Shown piece by piece: positions 46,915 through 56,399 of a DNA stretch of 64,000 bases (positions are counted from its first letter, which is position 1; each line of letters begins with the position of its first letter). The notes under the pieces are model-generated. The model was not told the origin of the DNA. It did not search any database and worked only from the letters and a program-made list of their open reading frames with translations. This DNA is from JACVRX01 sp963819885 (lineage in GTDB: Bacteria > Actinomycetota > Actinomycetes > Jiangellales > Jiangellaceae), in NCBI GenBank assembly GCA_963819885.1, contig CAWFXV010000016.1, positions 1 to 64,000 of the forward strand. The letters are read 5' to 3'. The translations under genes were made by a program, and so were the position numbers.

Positions 46915-48450
46915 ATGGCGGCGCGCTGGAGCACAGCCGATCGACGATTCGACGCAGCGTCCGTCGATCTCGAATCAGCGTCGAACTCAAGCGCAGGCGC
47001 GACGATGGCGACACAGGGGCGTGTTCGCGGCTTCGATCGGAGTCGTCGTCATGCTCGGCGCAGCGGTGGGTCTGGTCTTTTGGGAGCCGTGGCACGGCCC
47101 GAACATTCTGTCACTGTCATCGGGTCACAGCGTGACGACGGGCAACCTCATTGCCGTCCCTCTGGTGGCATTGGCCATCTACATCGGTCAGGTGGGATCA
47201 CCGCGCTGGCGTCCGGCTGGGCGCAAGGCCGGAAAATGGTCATCGGGACGCTGGGTCGGTCCGACGTCGGCCGTCGTGCTGAGCTTGTCGCTTCTCCTCG
47301 TCGGCATCGTCAATCTCATCGATCGTGGCCCGCTAGTGCCCACCGGCGGCGGGACGTTCGATGGCACCGTGCAATACGTAGCGGCGCGGTCGGCGAGTCC
47401 AGTCCTCTCGTGGTCATATGTCGCCCTGACTTATGACGGCGCGACTCTGCGTTTGTTCGTGAATGGCATCCCGGTGTCGAGCCGAGCGACGACAGGGACC
47501 ATCCAAGCGACTGCAAAGCCACTGTGGATCGGAGGTAACCACCCCTATGGCGAGCATTTCATAGGCGATATCGACGAGGCCCGCATATACAACCGTGCGC
47601 TCAGTGCGGACGAGATCCAAGCCGACATGGCGACACCCGTGACAGCTGGCAGCCCGTCCGGAGATCCGGCCAACGGTGCCACGAACTCGATCATGCCGAC
47701 ATCCGCCGTAGGCCCAGTCGCGGCGTATTCGTTCGATGCAGGGTCCGGCAGGTCCGTGGCGGATTTCTCCGGCAACGGCAACGTGGGGACGATCACCGGA
47801 GCGACATGGACGACTCGGGGGCGATACGGGAACGCCCTCGCTTCGATGGCGCAGACGACACCGTGAGGGTTCCCGCCTCCGCTTCGCTGGACATTCGCTC
47901 GGCTCTTACCTTGTCAGCATGGATCCGGCCCACGGCTCCGCAACGAGGCTGGCGGACGATCGAATTTCGGGAGACGGACACCTATTTCCTGACCGCCAGC
48001 AGCGATCTCGCCGGTCTTGTCGGGCCGGCCGATGACGTTCTCGCCGGTTCGGTCGCCGCCGCTGCCGCATGGTTCGCAGTAGTGATGGTCAGCACCCGTG
48101 GCCGCTGGATCGGCCCGAGACGCCGATCGTGGTATATCGCGGTGGGGATGTTGTTGTTCGGCCTTGTGGTGGATGCGGCGTTCGCTCCGCGCGCAACCGT
48201 CTTCGGCCCGACCCTGCTAGCTGTGTGGTTTGCGGCTACGGCTAGAAGCCGCGCAGAGGCGGTCAGCGGTTGGTTCGTTGCCATCGGGCTTACAGGAGTA
48301 ACCGTCGTGTCGCTCTCCGATCTCGCCGGCATGGGGATTCTGATTCAGAAAGACGATGGGGCCATCGCGCGTTCGGTCGCTCTCGGCATCACGTTGCTCG
48401 TCATCGGTATCGTCATGCTCCGTAGCAACACGCGATCACGCGTGGAGTGA
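46915..48450 (+). pseudogene. Membrane protein with LamG-like lectin domain, frameshifted
   Basis: N-terminal TM (FAASIGVVVMLGAAVGLVFW), more hydrophobic segments (NLIAVPLVALAIYIGQV, SAVVLSLSLLLVGIVNL). Then a concanavalin/LamG fold: WSYVALTYDGATLRLFVNGI, KPLWIGGNHPYGEHFIGDID, EARIYNRALSADEIQ. A second LamG start (PVAAYSFDAGSGRSVADFSG) is cut by a shift near 47815; the other frame gives FDGADDTVRVPASASLDIRS and LTLSAWIRPT. It then passes into five C-terminal TM segments ending near LGITLLVIGIVMLRSNTRSR at 48450. The N-terminal shift near 47020 leaves the start uncertain. Probably displays a glycan-binding domain at the surface. Confidence 0.6.
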
Positions 48451-48498
48451 CCGGCTGAGCCGGCTCCTGGCCGCAGACTCACGCGATACCAGCAACAT

Positions 48499-49644
48499 TC
48501 ATCCCTGCCTCTCCGAAACATAACCAGGAACCGGCAGAGGAACCCAGAACCTTGGCTTCCAGTTCGTCCCTGCGGCCATGCCGTTCAGTTGCCTGACCAC
48601 CTCGTCGGCGATGTCCCAGGTGAGCACCACCACTTCGTCGGGAACATCGTCGACCAGCGTTTCGACCGGCCGGATGGGTACGAACGCACCGGGAATCCTG
48701 CTGCCGTGCTTTGCGGGAGCGAGATCCACGGTATAGGGCAGCAACGTCGCGTCGACACCAGCTAAGGCAAGCAAGACCGCTGCTTTCGATGGTGCACCAT
48801 AGCCGGCGACGGTCACGCCGCGCTCTCCTGCCGACGCCAGCAGGTCTCGCAGTGCGAGAGCAGCAGCCCGGCCGCGATCCCCCAAGGCCGCAAGTGCAGG
48901 TCGTCCGTCCAGGTTTGCGGCACGCTCGATGCGAAAGAGTTCGGCCACGCTGTCGTCAATAGCTACTACGTCAGCCTCACGCCTCACCGTCAGCCGCAGG
49001 CTGCCGCCAAACATCGGTACCCGTTCTGCACGGCACACCACTAGTCCGTGCTCGGCGAACAAGCGGCCGGCAGCCACTAACGACAGGTAACTGAAATGGC
49101 CATGGCGAATTGTGTCGATGAGCGATCCCTCGACGAGAGCGCCCAGGTAGTAGAACTCGCAGATCAGCCGCCCGCCAGGTGCGATCCTTGCGGCGTGAGC
49201 GGCAACTGCGGCGTCGAGATCCTGCTCGTGCATCAACCCGTGCAGGTCGACCACAAGGTCAGCAGCCAAATGCGGCTCGAGTGGAACGAGGCCGGCTGCT
49301 TCGAAGCCGGGGAGCCAGGAGCCACCGTGGCCGCTGTCGATCTCGATCACCGTATTCGGCTCTTCGAGCCCTTCATCTCGGAGGATGGCCTCCACGGATC
49401 GCTTTGCATGTGCCCGTCCGGTTGCCGACTCCACGGCACCTTGTTCGTCGACCGCCAAAGGTCCAGACGGTCCAAGCTGGACCAAGGCACACTCGGGGCA
49501 CATGTACAGCTCGAGCGGCCAACTCGGATCCGGTCCGGGATCGTGCTCGTCGGGAAAGGTGTCCGACCTGGGCACAGATCCGAGATCGAGCACAAGCTCC
49601 ACTCGGTCCGAACGGCAGGCGCGACAGGCAAAATGGGCAGTCAT
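48499..49644 (-). CDS. Sugar C-methyltransferase-like protein
   Basis: 381 residues, intact. Same three-part layout as the disrupted gene at 38.8 kb: zinc site CRACRSDRVELVLDLGSVP and MCPECALVQLGPS; a methyltransferase domain with VIEIDSGHGGSWLPGFEAAG, in which the SAM glycine loop is unusual (DSGHGGSW instead of SNDGxLL); HGHFSYLSLVAAGRLF; and a C-terminal domain with VTVAGYGAPSKAAVLLALAG. Predicted to methylate a keto-sugar nucleotide. The altered SAM loop raises the question whether it is catalytic. It is divergent from rmlC. Confidence 0.82.
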   Translation of the reverse strand: MTAHFACRACRSDRVELVLDLGSVPRSDTFPDEHDPGPDPSWPLELYMCPECALVQLGPSGPLAVDEQGAVESATGRAHAKRSVEAILRDEGLEEPNTVIEIDSGHGGSWLPGFEAAGLVPLEPHLAADLVVDLHGLMHEQDLDAAVAAHAARIAPGGRLICEFYYLGALVEGSLIDTIRHGHFSYLSLVAAGRLFAEHGLVVCRAERVPMFGGSLRLTVRREADVVAIDDSVAELFRIERAANLDGRPALAALGDRGRAAALALRDLLASAGERGVTVAGYGAPSKAAVLLALAGVDATLLPYTVDLAPAKHGSRIPGAFVPIRPVETLVDDVPDEVVVLTWDIADEVVRQLNGMAAGTNWKPRFWVPLPVPGYVSERQG

Positions 49645-49678
49645 CGGCCGCTACGCTACCGGCACGAGGGGGACCAAC

Positions 49679-50296
49679 ATGCAGGTCACTACCAGCTCTA
49701 TTGATGGGCTGCTGGTTTTCACGCCTACGCCACATCGCGATGCGCGAGGCTTCTTCAGTCGTACATTCGACGCTGAAGTCGCCCAGGCGCACGGCCTCGA
49801 TCCTCGTGGGTTCAGCCAGGACAGCCTCTCCCGGTCTGCGCGAGGAGTGATCCGCGGTCTTCATCTACGGTCCGGCAAGGGCGAGGCGAAGCTTGTCCGT
49901 TGCTCGTACGGTGCGGTGTTCGACGTCGTTGTGGACCTCCGACCGGATTCGCCGACGTTCCTGCGATGGGAGTCCTTTGAGCTGCGGGACGACACCTGCC
50001 AATCGATCTACATCCCGGCCGGTTGTGCGCACGGATTTCAGGCGCTCACCGAGCCTGCTGACGTCGCCTATCGGATCGACCGCCCGCATGACCCTGCCGA
50101 GGATGTGTCCATTGCTTTCGACGACCCACAGCTCGGGATTCCTTGGCCGCTCCACCTAATCTGCTCTCCGAACGCGACCGGCAGCCTTACCGCTAGCCGC
50201 GGTCAGGCAATCGAGGGTTCATTGCCGATCTATGCCAACTCTCTGATCCGTGATGGAAGCGCGTCGCTACAATGTGACGATCATCATTCGACGTGA
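49679..50296 (+). CDS. rmlC: dTDP-4-dehydrorhamnose 3,5-epimerase family protein (RmlC-like)
   Basis: 205 residues from ATG 49679 with GAGGGGGACC upstream; the frame open from 49385 runs antisense through the methyltransferase and is not used. Cupin fold with DARGFFSRTFDAEVAQAHGL, the catalytic His in RGVIRGLHLRSGKGEAKL, and QSIYIPAGCAHGFQALTEPA. In place of the usual Tyr-Ser-... ending it has IAFDDPQLGIPWPL, typical of the family. It epimerises C3 and/or C5 of a 4-keto sugar nucleotide. A partner epimerase/reductase gene follows. Intact. Confidence 0.87.
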   Translation: MQVTTSSIDGLLVFTPTPHRDARGFFSRTFDAEVAQAHGLDPRGFSQDSLSRSARGVIRGLHLRSGKGEAKLVRCSYGAVFDVVVDLRPDSPTFLRWESFELRDDTCQSIYIPAGCAHGFQALTEPADVAYRIDRPHDPAEDVSIAFDDPQLGIPWPLHLICSPNATGSLTASRGQAIEGSLPIYANSLIRDGSASLQCDDHHST

Positions 50297-50523
50297 GTTC
50301 CGCCCGAAGACTCTGGAATTCGGCACGTTCAGACTGAGTTCTCAATCGCGCTTGCAAGCTGCGTGCCACGCGGCAAATACGGCAGGTGCGCAAGAGCGAG
50401 GGTGAAATCGCGGACATCGCCTCCAAAGTCGGAACCGACGTGGCGCCGATTGTGCTCAACTCGGAGCTGAGTTACTGGAGAGTCGAAGCTGATGCTGCGA
50501 TCGTCGTTCCGGGGAAACGGGCA

Positions 50524-51416
50524 ATGGTGACGGGCGCCACCGGGTTCATCGGCGTGGCACTGCGCCAACGTCTAGTCGCCCTAGGCGCTGAGGTCCATGG
50601 TGTTTCGCGGAGGAAGCCGGCAAGGAGAACGGCATCCGCACGCAGTGGTGGACAGCGGACCTGGCTGAAGAGGAGGCGGCGCATCGAGTCTTGTCCGATG
50701 TCCGGCCCGACATGATCTTTCATCTGGCCAGCCACGTGAGCGGAGATCGGACATTAGCGGCAGTGCGGCCGACTGTCCGCGACAGCCTGTTAGCGACCGT
50801 CAACCTTCTCACTGCGGCATGCAAATCGGGCCACCCTCGCGTGGTGGTTGCCGGGTCGATGGAGGAATGCCTTCCGGGGAAGACACCTCTGTCCCCGGAT
50901 CGCCCTACGCTGCAGCGAAGACCGCCGTAGCCAGCTATGGTCGCATGTTTCACGCTCTTTACGGCCTCCCCATTGTGCACCTGCGGGTATTTATGGTCTA
51001 TGGGCCCGGGCCACAAGACATCACCAAACTCGTCCCCTACGTCACCGGCTGCTTGCTGCGCGGCGAGCCGCCACGGTTGAGCAGCGGCACCCGGGAAATC
51101 GACTGGATATACATCGACGACGTGGTCGAGGCATTCGTCGCCGCAGCTCATGCCGCGTAAGGCCGTAGGGAGCGCGATCGACATCGGATCGGGCGACTTG
51201 GTCACCATCAGGGCCCTCGTTGAGCAACTCGCCCGGCTGGTGAACGGCGAGGCCGTACCGCATTTCGGTGCGCGGGCGGACCGGCCACTGGAGGTCCGGC
51301 GTGTTGCGGACCTTGCTCCAGCCCGTGAGTTGCTCGGTTGGACGACAGCCACGTCATTGCCTGCAGGGCTCCTCCGTACCGTCGCCTGGTTTCGGGATCA
51401 TCGCCAGCGATATTGA
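50524..51416 (+). pseudogene. NAD-dependent epimerase/dehydratase, frameshifted
   Basis: MVTGATGFIGVALRQRLVAL gives the NAD-binding loop. After a shift near 50640-50690 SDVRPDMIFHLASHVSGDRT, after one near 50870 SPYAAAKTAVASYGRMFHAL (catalytic Tyr and Lys), YGPGPQDITKLVPYVTGCLL and REIDWIYIDDVVEAFVAAAH. After a last one near 51155, AIDIGSGDLVTIRALVEQLA and the C-terminal AGLLRTVAWFRDHRQRY. The start could also be 50386. Following rmlC, it may reduce or epimerise the same sugar nucleotide. At least three shifts. Its stop lies directly before a 61-bp repeat. Confidence 0.75.
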
Positions 51417-51417
51417 G

Positions 51418-51478
51418 GCTAGCTTCGCTTGTTCGTTCCGACTTTGACGTTTGAGCCAAGTTCTGTCAGGCCGCTGTC
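51418..51478. repeat. 61-bp direct repeat, copy 1
   Basis: Identical to 53518-53578, same orientation, exactly 2100 bp apart; begins GCTAGCTTCGCTTGTTCG and ends GGCCGCTGTC. It contains the last three codons and stop of the element protein (minus strand) plus its 3' flank. The match ends abruptly at both sides. Confidence 0.95.
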
Positions 51479-51921
51479 GGTAGCCGGGCGCGGGTGCGGT
51501 AGTTGTCGATTGGGGTGTCGATGACGGTCAGGGCATTGCGCAGCCCGATGGGGTGGGCGGGTGGCTGGTTGGCGGCGGTGAGCGGGATGACCATCCGGTC
51601 GTGGATCTTGGTGTAGAAGATCGCGATGCGCAGCCCGTCGCCGGTCAGGTGGTAGGTGTTGGTGCCGTCGACACGTTCGATGAGGCCCTTGAGGCGCAGC
51701 CGGCGCAGGTCGTTGCTCATCTGGCCGGTGGAGTAGTCGGTGCCGAGGAGGCCGGCGACACAGGCGCAGGCTCTTCTGGTCATGGTCAACCGCATGCCGA
51801 CGAAGGCCATCGGGTGGCACCCTGCCGATGACAACAGCCACCACCCTGCTCGGGCGAGCAGCGCATCGTACGCCCCGGGCGTCAGGTCATATGCCCATTG
51901 CAACATGCGCGCTCTGACCAC
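51466..51921 (-). pseudogene. C-terminal part of a repeated actinobacterial element protein (winged-helix-like)
   Basis: The minus frame contains VAGLLGTDYSTGQMSNDLRR, LRLKGLIERVDGTNTYHLTG, AIFYTKIHDRMVIPLTAA and LRNALTVIDTPIDNYRTRAR. This matches my memory of the C-terminal domain of a roughly 500-residue hypothetical protein found in many copies in actinomycete genomes and usually beginning LNDLLEGHV...LDRIYLNGYVP. The region looks like a winged helix (TGQ..DLRRLRLKGLI). Only about 115 residues of homology remain, so the gene is 5'-truncated. Its function is unknown. A second copy at 53.5 kb retains the N-terminus instead. Family recall is not checked by search. Confidence 0.6.
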
Positions 51922-51932
51922 ATCGGCGTTTT

Positions 51933-52316
51933 CTAGGTACTTGCTGGCTCGACGTTTCTGTACTCGGGCTTGGCCTGCTTGCGTCGACCTAGAACCCGCT
52001 CTTCACAGGTCACCGAACAATACTTGGTGTTGGGTCGGCGTCCCACGAGGCCCGCTCCGCACTCCTCGCAAAAACGAGGTCGGCTACACACCGCAACACG
52101 CTGGTCGGCATTTCGCTTGGTCTGGTAGTGCGAGGCGCACAAGCCCTTAGCCAAAGGCGGACGGTCGCGGCCTTCCACGGTGCAGTATTTGACGGGACGC
52201 AAGCCCGCCTTCTGTTCACGGAGGCGAAGCGCCTGATAATGCCGCTGGTAAAACCCTTTAGCGATGACCTTCGACTGGCAGTTCTCGGCAGCACATTGCT
52301 TCTCTGGCATAGCCAC
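51933..52316 (-). CDS. Small Cys/His-rich (zinc-ribbon-like) protein, unknown function
   Basis: 127 residues, starting ATG 52316. Two related Cys/His modules, CQSKVIAKGFYQRHYQALRL and a second with LAKGLCASHYQTKRNAD, are followed by a zinc-ribbon-like segment CEECGAGL ... KYCSVTCEERVLGRRK. Such modules occur in phage and mobile-element proteins and in HNH-associated proteins; no HNH catalytic motif is seen. It is intact inside a segment flanked by direct repeats, so it may be cargo of a mobile element. Mean amino-acid composition is basic, fitting nucleic-acid binding. No function assigned. Confidence 0.6.
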   Translation of the reverse strand: MAMPEKQCAAENCQSKVIAKGFYQRHYQALRLREQKAGLRPVKYCTVEGRDRPPLAKGLCASHYQTKRNADQRVAVCSRPRFCEECGAGLVGRRPNTKYCSVTCEERVLGRRKQAKPEYRNVEPAST

Positions 52317-52369
52317 ATGCTATCACTATTTCGGCGGATTCCTTGCTTAAAAGGGTTAAACGGACATAC

Positions 52370-52575
52370 CTACACAGTGCGAGTTCGGCCAGCGCGAGCA
52401 GCCGCTGGTCGAGCGTCTCGGAGAGCTGTGCGACGAGCTCGCGCTCCTTGGGTCGGTCCTTGACGATTTGGGAAGCGTTGAGCCGCTTCACGTCGGAGGC
52501 GTCGATCCACACGGCGGTGCGGTTGTACCGCCGATCCGGCATCCGCCCGTACACGTCTCTGGCTGTCCAGCCGGG
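52370..52575 (-). pseudogene. Protein-like fragment, unidentified
   Basis: The minus frame reads RDVYGRMPDRRYNRTAVWID, then ASDVKRLNASQIVKDRPKER and ELVAQLSETLDQRLLALAEL. Amphipathic helices and balanced composition suggest the remains of a real protein, unlike the other frames here. No start, and the end dissolves into unlike sequence. I do not recognise the family. Confidence 0.25.
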
Positions 52576-52669
52576 CGCCCTTGTCTTGAGGCGCGCCTAG
52601 GGGCTCGAGCTGGGCTGGGTTGTGTTTTTGCCGCGCGCCCTGGCGGGCGAGAGGGTACCGTCCGGATGC

Positions 52670-53431
52670 GTGCATGACGACGGTACTGAGCGGTCCTTCG
52701 ATCCGGACGACTTGGCGCGCGCCTACGACAAGCTTGTGATCGGCGGTGTGTTCCAGGAACAAGGCGACTATTACGTGCGCTACCGCAATCGCTACGAGAG
52801 CTTGGTCTCGACCTACGCCGAGCTCGGCGGCGGGGGACCGCTCGACGTCCTAGAGGTGGGCGGCGGACAGCACGCCCTGTTAGCTCACGCCTTGTATGCC
52901 GATCGTGCCACCGTGGCCGACCTCCCAGGTCCACACCTCGATTACCTGTCGTCGCGCGGCATGAGCACGGTCCACTGGGATCTGCTGACCGACGAGCAAC
53001 CGTTTCGAGAGGCGTTCGACCGGATCTTCCTGTGCGAGGTGATGGCCCACCTCCCCGTGCCGCCCTATCAGTATCTAGACCGGCTACGCCTCGCCTTGCG
53101 ACCAGGTGGCGTGCTGCTCGTGTCGACGCCGAACCTGCACCGCCTACGCAACATCGCGTTGCTGCTGGCTGGGCGCGAGCCGTTCAGTCCATTCGCCATC
53201 CCTGAACCTGGGACGTGGCGGGGCAGCTTCTTGGACTTCTCGGCGTCCCATCTCCGGTGGCAGCTCGAGCGGGCCGGATTCGCCCGTGTGATGATCGAAC
53301 GGCGTGAGTTCGGTCATCGGGCGTCGTCACTGCCGCCGCGCCTCGCCAACCTCGTGTTGCGGCCGCTCACGCTCATCCCCCATTTGCGGTACACCCTCGT
53401 CGCCACCGCCATCAGGCGCCAAACGGCGTGA
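52670..53431 (+). CDS. SAM-dependent class I methyltransferase
   Basis: About 253 residues from GTG 52670 (the frame is open from 52622; no clear Shine-Dalgarno decides). Methyltransferase motifs: I DVLEVGGGQHALLAHALY, post-I ATVADLPG, IV FDRIFLCEVMAHLPVPPYQY, and LRLALRPGGVLLVSTPNLHR. C-terminal helices include RRLANLVLRPLTLIP-like membrane-proximal sequence. It could methylate a sugar or lipid-linked intermediate. It lies between two element remnants and may be a passenger. Intact. Confidence 0.8.
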   Translation: MHDDGTERSFDPDDLARAYDKLVIGGVFQEQGDYYVRYRNRYESLVSTYAELGGGGPLDVLEVGGGQHALLAHALYADRATVADLPGPHLDYLSSRGMSTVHWDLLTDEQPFREAFDRIFLCEVMAHLPVPPYQYLDRLRLALRPGGVLLVSTPNLHRLRNIALLLAGREPFSPFAIPEPGTWRGSFLDFSASHLRWQLERAGFARVMIERREFGHRASSLPPRLANLVLRPLTLIPHLRYTLVATAIRRQTA

Positions 53432-53517
53432 ACGGGACCAGGGCCGAACCTTTCTTTAGGCGGTCGCCCGATGGGCGGCAGGCGGCCTGCCGCGCAGCCC
53501 GGCACGATAATCTGCGC

Positions 53518-53578
53518 GCTAGCTTCGCTTGTTCGTTCCGACTTTGACGTTTGAGCCAAGTTCTGTCAGGCCGCTGTC
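53518..53578. repeat. 61-bp direct repeat, copy 2
   Basis: Identical to 51418-51478 over the whole length, same orientation. The sequences on both outer sides differ between the copies. Carries the 3' end of the element protein reading on the minus strand. Confidence 0.95.
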
Positions 53579-53709
53579 AGAACGCCACCACCTGCCCCAC
53601 CCACCTGCAGGTTCGGCACATAGCCGTTCAGGTAGATCCGGTCCAGACACTCGACATCGAGCTGGACATGCCCATCAAGAAGATCATTCAACGTGCAGGC
53701 CATCAGCAC
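53566..53709 (-). pseudogene. Internally deleted copy of the element protein (N-terminus joined to C-terminus)
   Basis: 47 codons from GTG 53709: VLMACTLNDLLDGHVQLDVE, CLDRIYLNGYVPNLQVGG, then GAGGGVLTAA and a stop. The first 38 residues match, from memory, the N-terminus of the same protein family whose C-terminus is at 51466-51921, and the last residues come from its C-terminal end. The frame of the conserved N-terminus (…GGQVVAF in the alternate frame) is lost at the junction. Some 400 codons are missing. It is not functional. Confidence 0.6.
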
Positions 53710-53870
53710 ACCCTGCCCGCAACCACCAGGCCTGCCAGCCCCAGCCTCGACGGTCAGAGGCGAAGCCTCGTTAGGTATTTGGACCTTAGAGACGGGCTTG
53801 GGCGGTGAGGGGAACGCGGCGCGACCTTGTCAGCAGTGCCGTTTGTCGTGGATGGCTGGCCTTGCCTCGG

Positions 53871-54783
53871 TCACGGTCCCGCCGGTCGGTTTGAGCTCCG
53901 AAGGCGAGCGCCCGACATCGTCACCAGCATGCGAGCACGGTGGACGAATGTCCGGCGGTGGCGGCCCAGGTACAGCCGGGCGACGGCAGCCCTCGCCCGG
54001 CGACGATCGCCAACGGAGAGGTCAGCCTCGGCGATCGCCCTCAGCAGCTCCCGACAGAACAGGACCACCGCGGCTCCGGCGTGCCAGGGCGGAACCCCGA
54101 GCTTGCGGGCGAGCTCCGGACGCGACGAGAACGGCTTGGCGCCACGGTAGGAGAGGACCTCGGGGATAAAGGCAAAAGCGCCCGACAAGGCCAACCTGAC
54201 CGCATAGACCTCGTCCTCGTACAGCATGTTGACCCGGGGTACCTCGGCCACGCGCGCTCGTCGCATCAGGCCATACAGGGGATCGAGCAGGAGATGGCTC
54301 TCGTTCAGGACTCGCAGCATCTCCGTGAACCGCTCGAGCGGACGATCCGATCGGAGCCCTTCCCCGTCATAGCACCGTGTCTGCACGGCCTTATCCAAGT
54401 CGACGTAGGCCTGCTGTGTGGCGACGAGGATGAGAGCGCTGATCATCCTCGATGGTTTCGAGGCAACGAGACACATAGTTGGTCGCTAGCCAGTCGTCGT
54501 CGCCCAGCCACTTGAAGTAGGTGCCCTGGGCAAGATCGAGGACTCGGACGAAGTTGTTGATCAGGCCCACGTTCTCCGGCTGCTTGTAGTAGCGCACCCT
54601 TGGGTCCGACGCCGCGAATGCCCGACAGATCTCCTCGGTGCCATCGTCCGAGGCGTTGTCTGAAATCACCAGCTCGAGCCGGCTGTGGTCTTGACTCAGA
54701 ATCGATCGAATCGCAGTCGCCACGGTGGTCTCGCCGTTTCGCACCGGAAGTCCGATCGATACGAGCGGTTCGGAGTTCAGCAT
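53871..54783 (-). pseudogene. Family 2 glycosyltransferase, one frameshift
   Basis: ATG 54783: LVSIGLPVRNGETTVATAIR, LELVISDNASDDGTEEICRA, and FKWLGDDDWLATNYVSRCLE with the DDD metal-binding motif of GT-A enzymes. A shift near 54440 leads to LILVATQQAYVDLDKAVQTR, LNESHLLLDPLYGLMRRARV and the C-terminal helices (ELLRAIAEADLSVGDRRRAR) to 53871. About 303 residues corrected. It transfers a sugar to the growing lipid-linked glycan at the cytoplasmic membrane face. A close paralogue is at 60.2 kb. Confidence 0.85.
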
Positions 54784-55008
54784 CGTCTGCGGCTCCTCGT
54801 CCTCACCAGGCCACCCGGAATGCGCAGCGGAGTGGCCGTGCCCGGCCCAGCCAGGAGGCGGTGCGTCTAGAGGAACGGCAGGCCACTCCTCGGAAAGGGG
54901 CGTGCGGAGATGACCACCAGGTGGCGCAGGCGATCAGCCGACGTTGGCGCGTGGTAGACGCTGCTGCCGCTCGGAGGCGGAGATCGATCCTCAACCACGC
55001 TCGCTCGC

Positions 55009-55866
55009 TCAGGCAGTGGTGAGCTCGGCCAGCACGGCACGCCGCACCGGCATCGGTGTGTTCGACTTGGCCGAGATCATCACGGCCACGTCGGCCGGTT
55101 TGATCGCACCGAGCCGCTCGACGCCGGCGTCGAGGGTAAGCGGCACCGTGTCCCAGTAGAAGAGACAGAGTGGGTCGTCGGTGATGGCCGAGGCGTCTAA
55201 CGGGGCGATCTCGTCGACGAACAGCCCATATAGGATGCACTCCGAGAAATGAACGTTACTTGCCACAGCCGTCAACCATGGCCGCCCAGTGGTGTCTTCG
55301 ACCTGCCGCAGGACAGCCATCACGAGATCGCGGTCCCAAGTGTTGAGAGCGCTGATGAAGTCAGGCAGGGGAGGCCGAGGTCCAGGTGGCAACCCGAGGA
55401 GTTCGCGGGCCACGGCGTGCCAACGCACGTGGCGACCCATCTCATTGGTAACTCCGCCGTCCTTGCGGTAGAAGCGGACCTGGCCATACGGCGCGAACGT
55501 GGAGAGCGTTACCGGGCGGACGAAGACCACGTCGGAATCGACCAATACGATGACCTTCTCCTCCAGCTGTTCAGCGACCGCCAGTTTGTCCAGTTGCTGG
55601 ACGATCCAACCTCGCAGCGGAGGCACCGGGCGACGCAGGTTGACCCTCGCCCACGTCTGAGGGATTACTTTCACATGCCGAGGGAGTATGTCGCCCGTGC
55701 ACAGCAGCTGACAACGCGGGCCCTCGAACCGGCGAAACGCCGCCTGGTCGCGTTCCTGGGTTATGACTACATGGCGCACCGACTTCGGGAAGTAGCGAAG
55801 TACCGACTCATGCAGGTCGCCAAAGAGCTCGAGATCTCGAGCCCACGAGTGGGTAACCACCACCAT
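55009..55866 (-). CDS. DUF6492-like putative glycosyltransferase
   Basis: 285 residues from ATG 55866. MVVVTHSWARDLELFGDLHE and VRHVVITQERDQAAFRRFEG open a GT-A-like Rossmann half. VIVLVDSDVVFVRPVTLSTF carries a DSD metal-binding-type motif, followed by ALNTWDRDLVMAVLRQVEDT, HFSECILYGLFVDEI and DPLCLFYWDTVPL. These match my memory of DUF6492 proteins in capsule and polysaccharide clusters. The frame is open upstream to 56547, but that part is a fusion with an rmlD remnant and other sequence, so the true start may be a little upstream of 55866. Intact in the stretch shown. Confidence 0.7.
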   Translation of the reverse strand: MVVVTHSWARDLELFGDLHESVLRYFPKSVRHVVITQERDQAAFRRFEGPRCQLLCTGDILPRHVKVIPQTWARVNLRRPVPPLRGWIVQQLDKLAVAEQLEEKVIVLVDSDVVFVRPVTLSTFAPYGQVRFYRKDGGVTNEMGRHVRWHAVARELLGLPPGPRPPLPDFISALNTWDRDLVMAVLRQVEDTTGRPWLTAVASNVHFSECILYGLFVDEIAPLDASAITDDPLCLFYWDTVPLTLDAGVERLGAIKPADVAVMISAKSNTPMPVRRAVLAELTTA

Positions 55867-56399
55867 TCCCGGCCCGTTGTCACGTGGCGTCAGTGCACGT
55901 GTGCTATCAGTGCCCTCGTGCGGCCGCAACACCCTTCGGGCGTCGGCGACAACCCCATTGGCGGGCATATTCGGGCCGAGCCAAGCAGAGTCGCTCACTT
56001 TCCTCCCCCTCGTGCCACAAGGCAGGCGACGTCGAGTTGACGACGGAAACTGGCTGGCCATGCGACCGTGACCGTGACCAAATATGCCGCGGCGCCGGCC
56101 ACGCGCGGCCGCCGCCAGAGTCAGTCCACTTGTCACGCCCTTGAGTACACCGTCGGTGAGCAAACACGCGTCAACGAGGGCGATGGAACAGGTAACGGCG
56201 GGCCTGAACGCCCGCCGGCTGCTCGCCGAGATCGGCACCAGTCGCTGAATGATCGTGAAGCGAATTGGGTTCAGCACACTGAGCATAATCAGGTACGAGG
56301 CCGCCACAGCGACGATTCCCCTGCGGAGCCCGTCACAAAACGACCCGAGCGCTGCGACCATGCTGACGATCGACCAGCGAAAATCCCAGTCTGCACTCC
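55867..56399 (-). other. Open stretch without recognised gene, hydrophobic reading
   Basis: The minus frame stays open between the rmlD remnant and the DUF6492-like gene. Part of it is hydrophobic (GIVAVAASYLIMLSVLNPIR, AVTCSIALVDACLLTDGVLK) and could be a piece of a membrane protein. The remainder is Arg-rich filler. I cannot identify it, and its in-frame fusion to both neighbours looks accidental. Confidence 0.25.

Noticed and set aside
51418..53578. Composite transposon bounded by the 61-bp repeats
   Set aside because: No transposase gene and no inverted ends in the repeats; they contain the tail of a gene, so gene-family homology explains them better.
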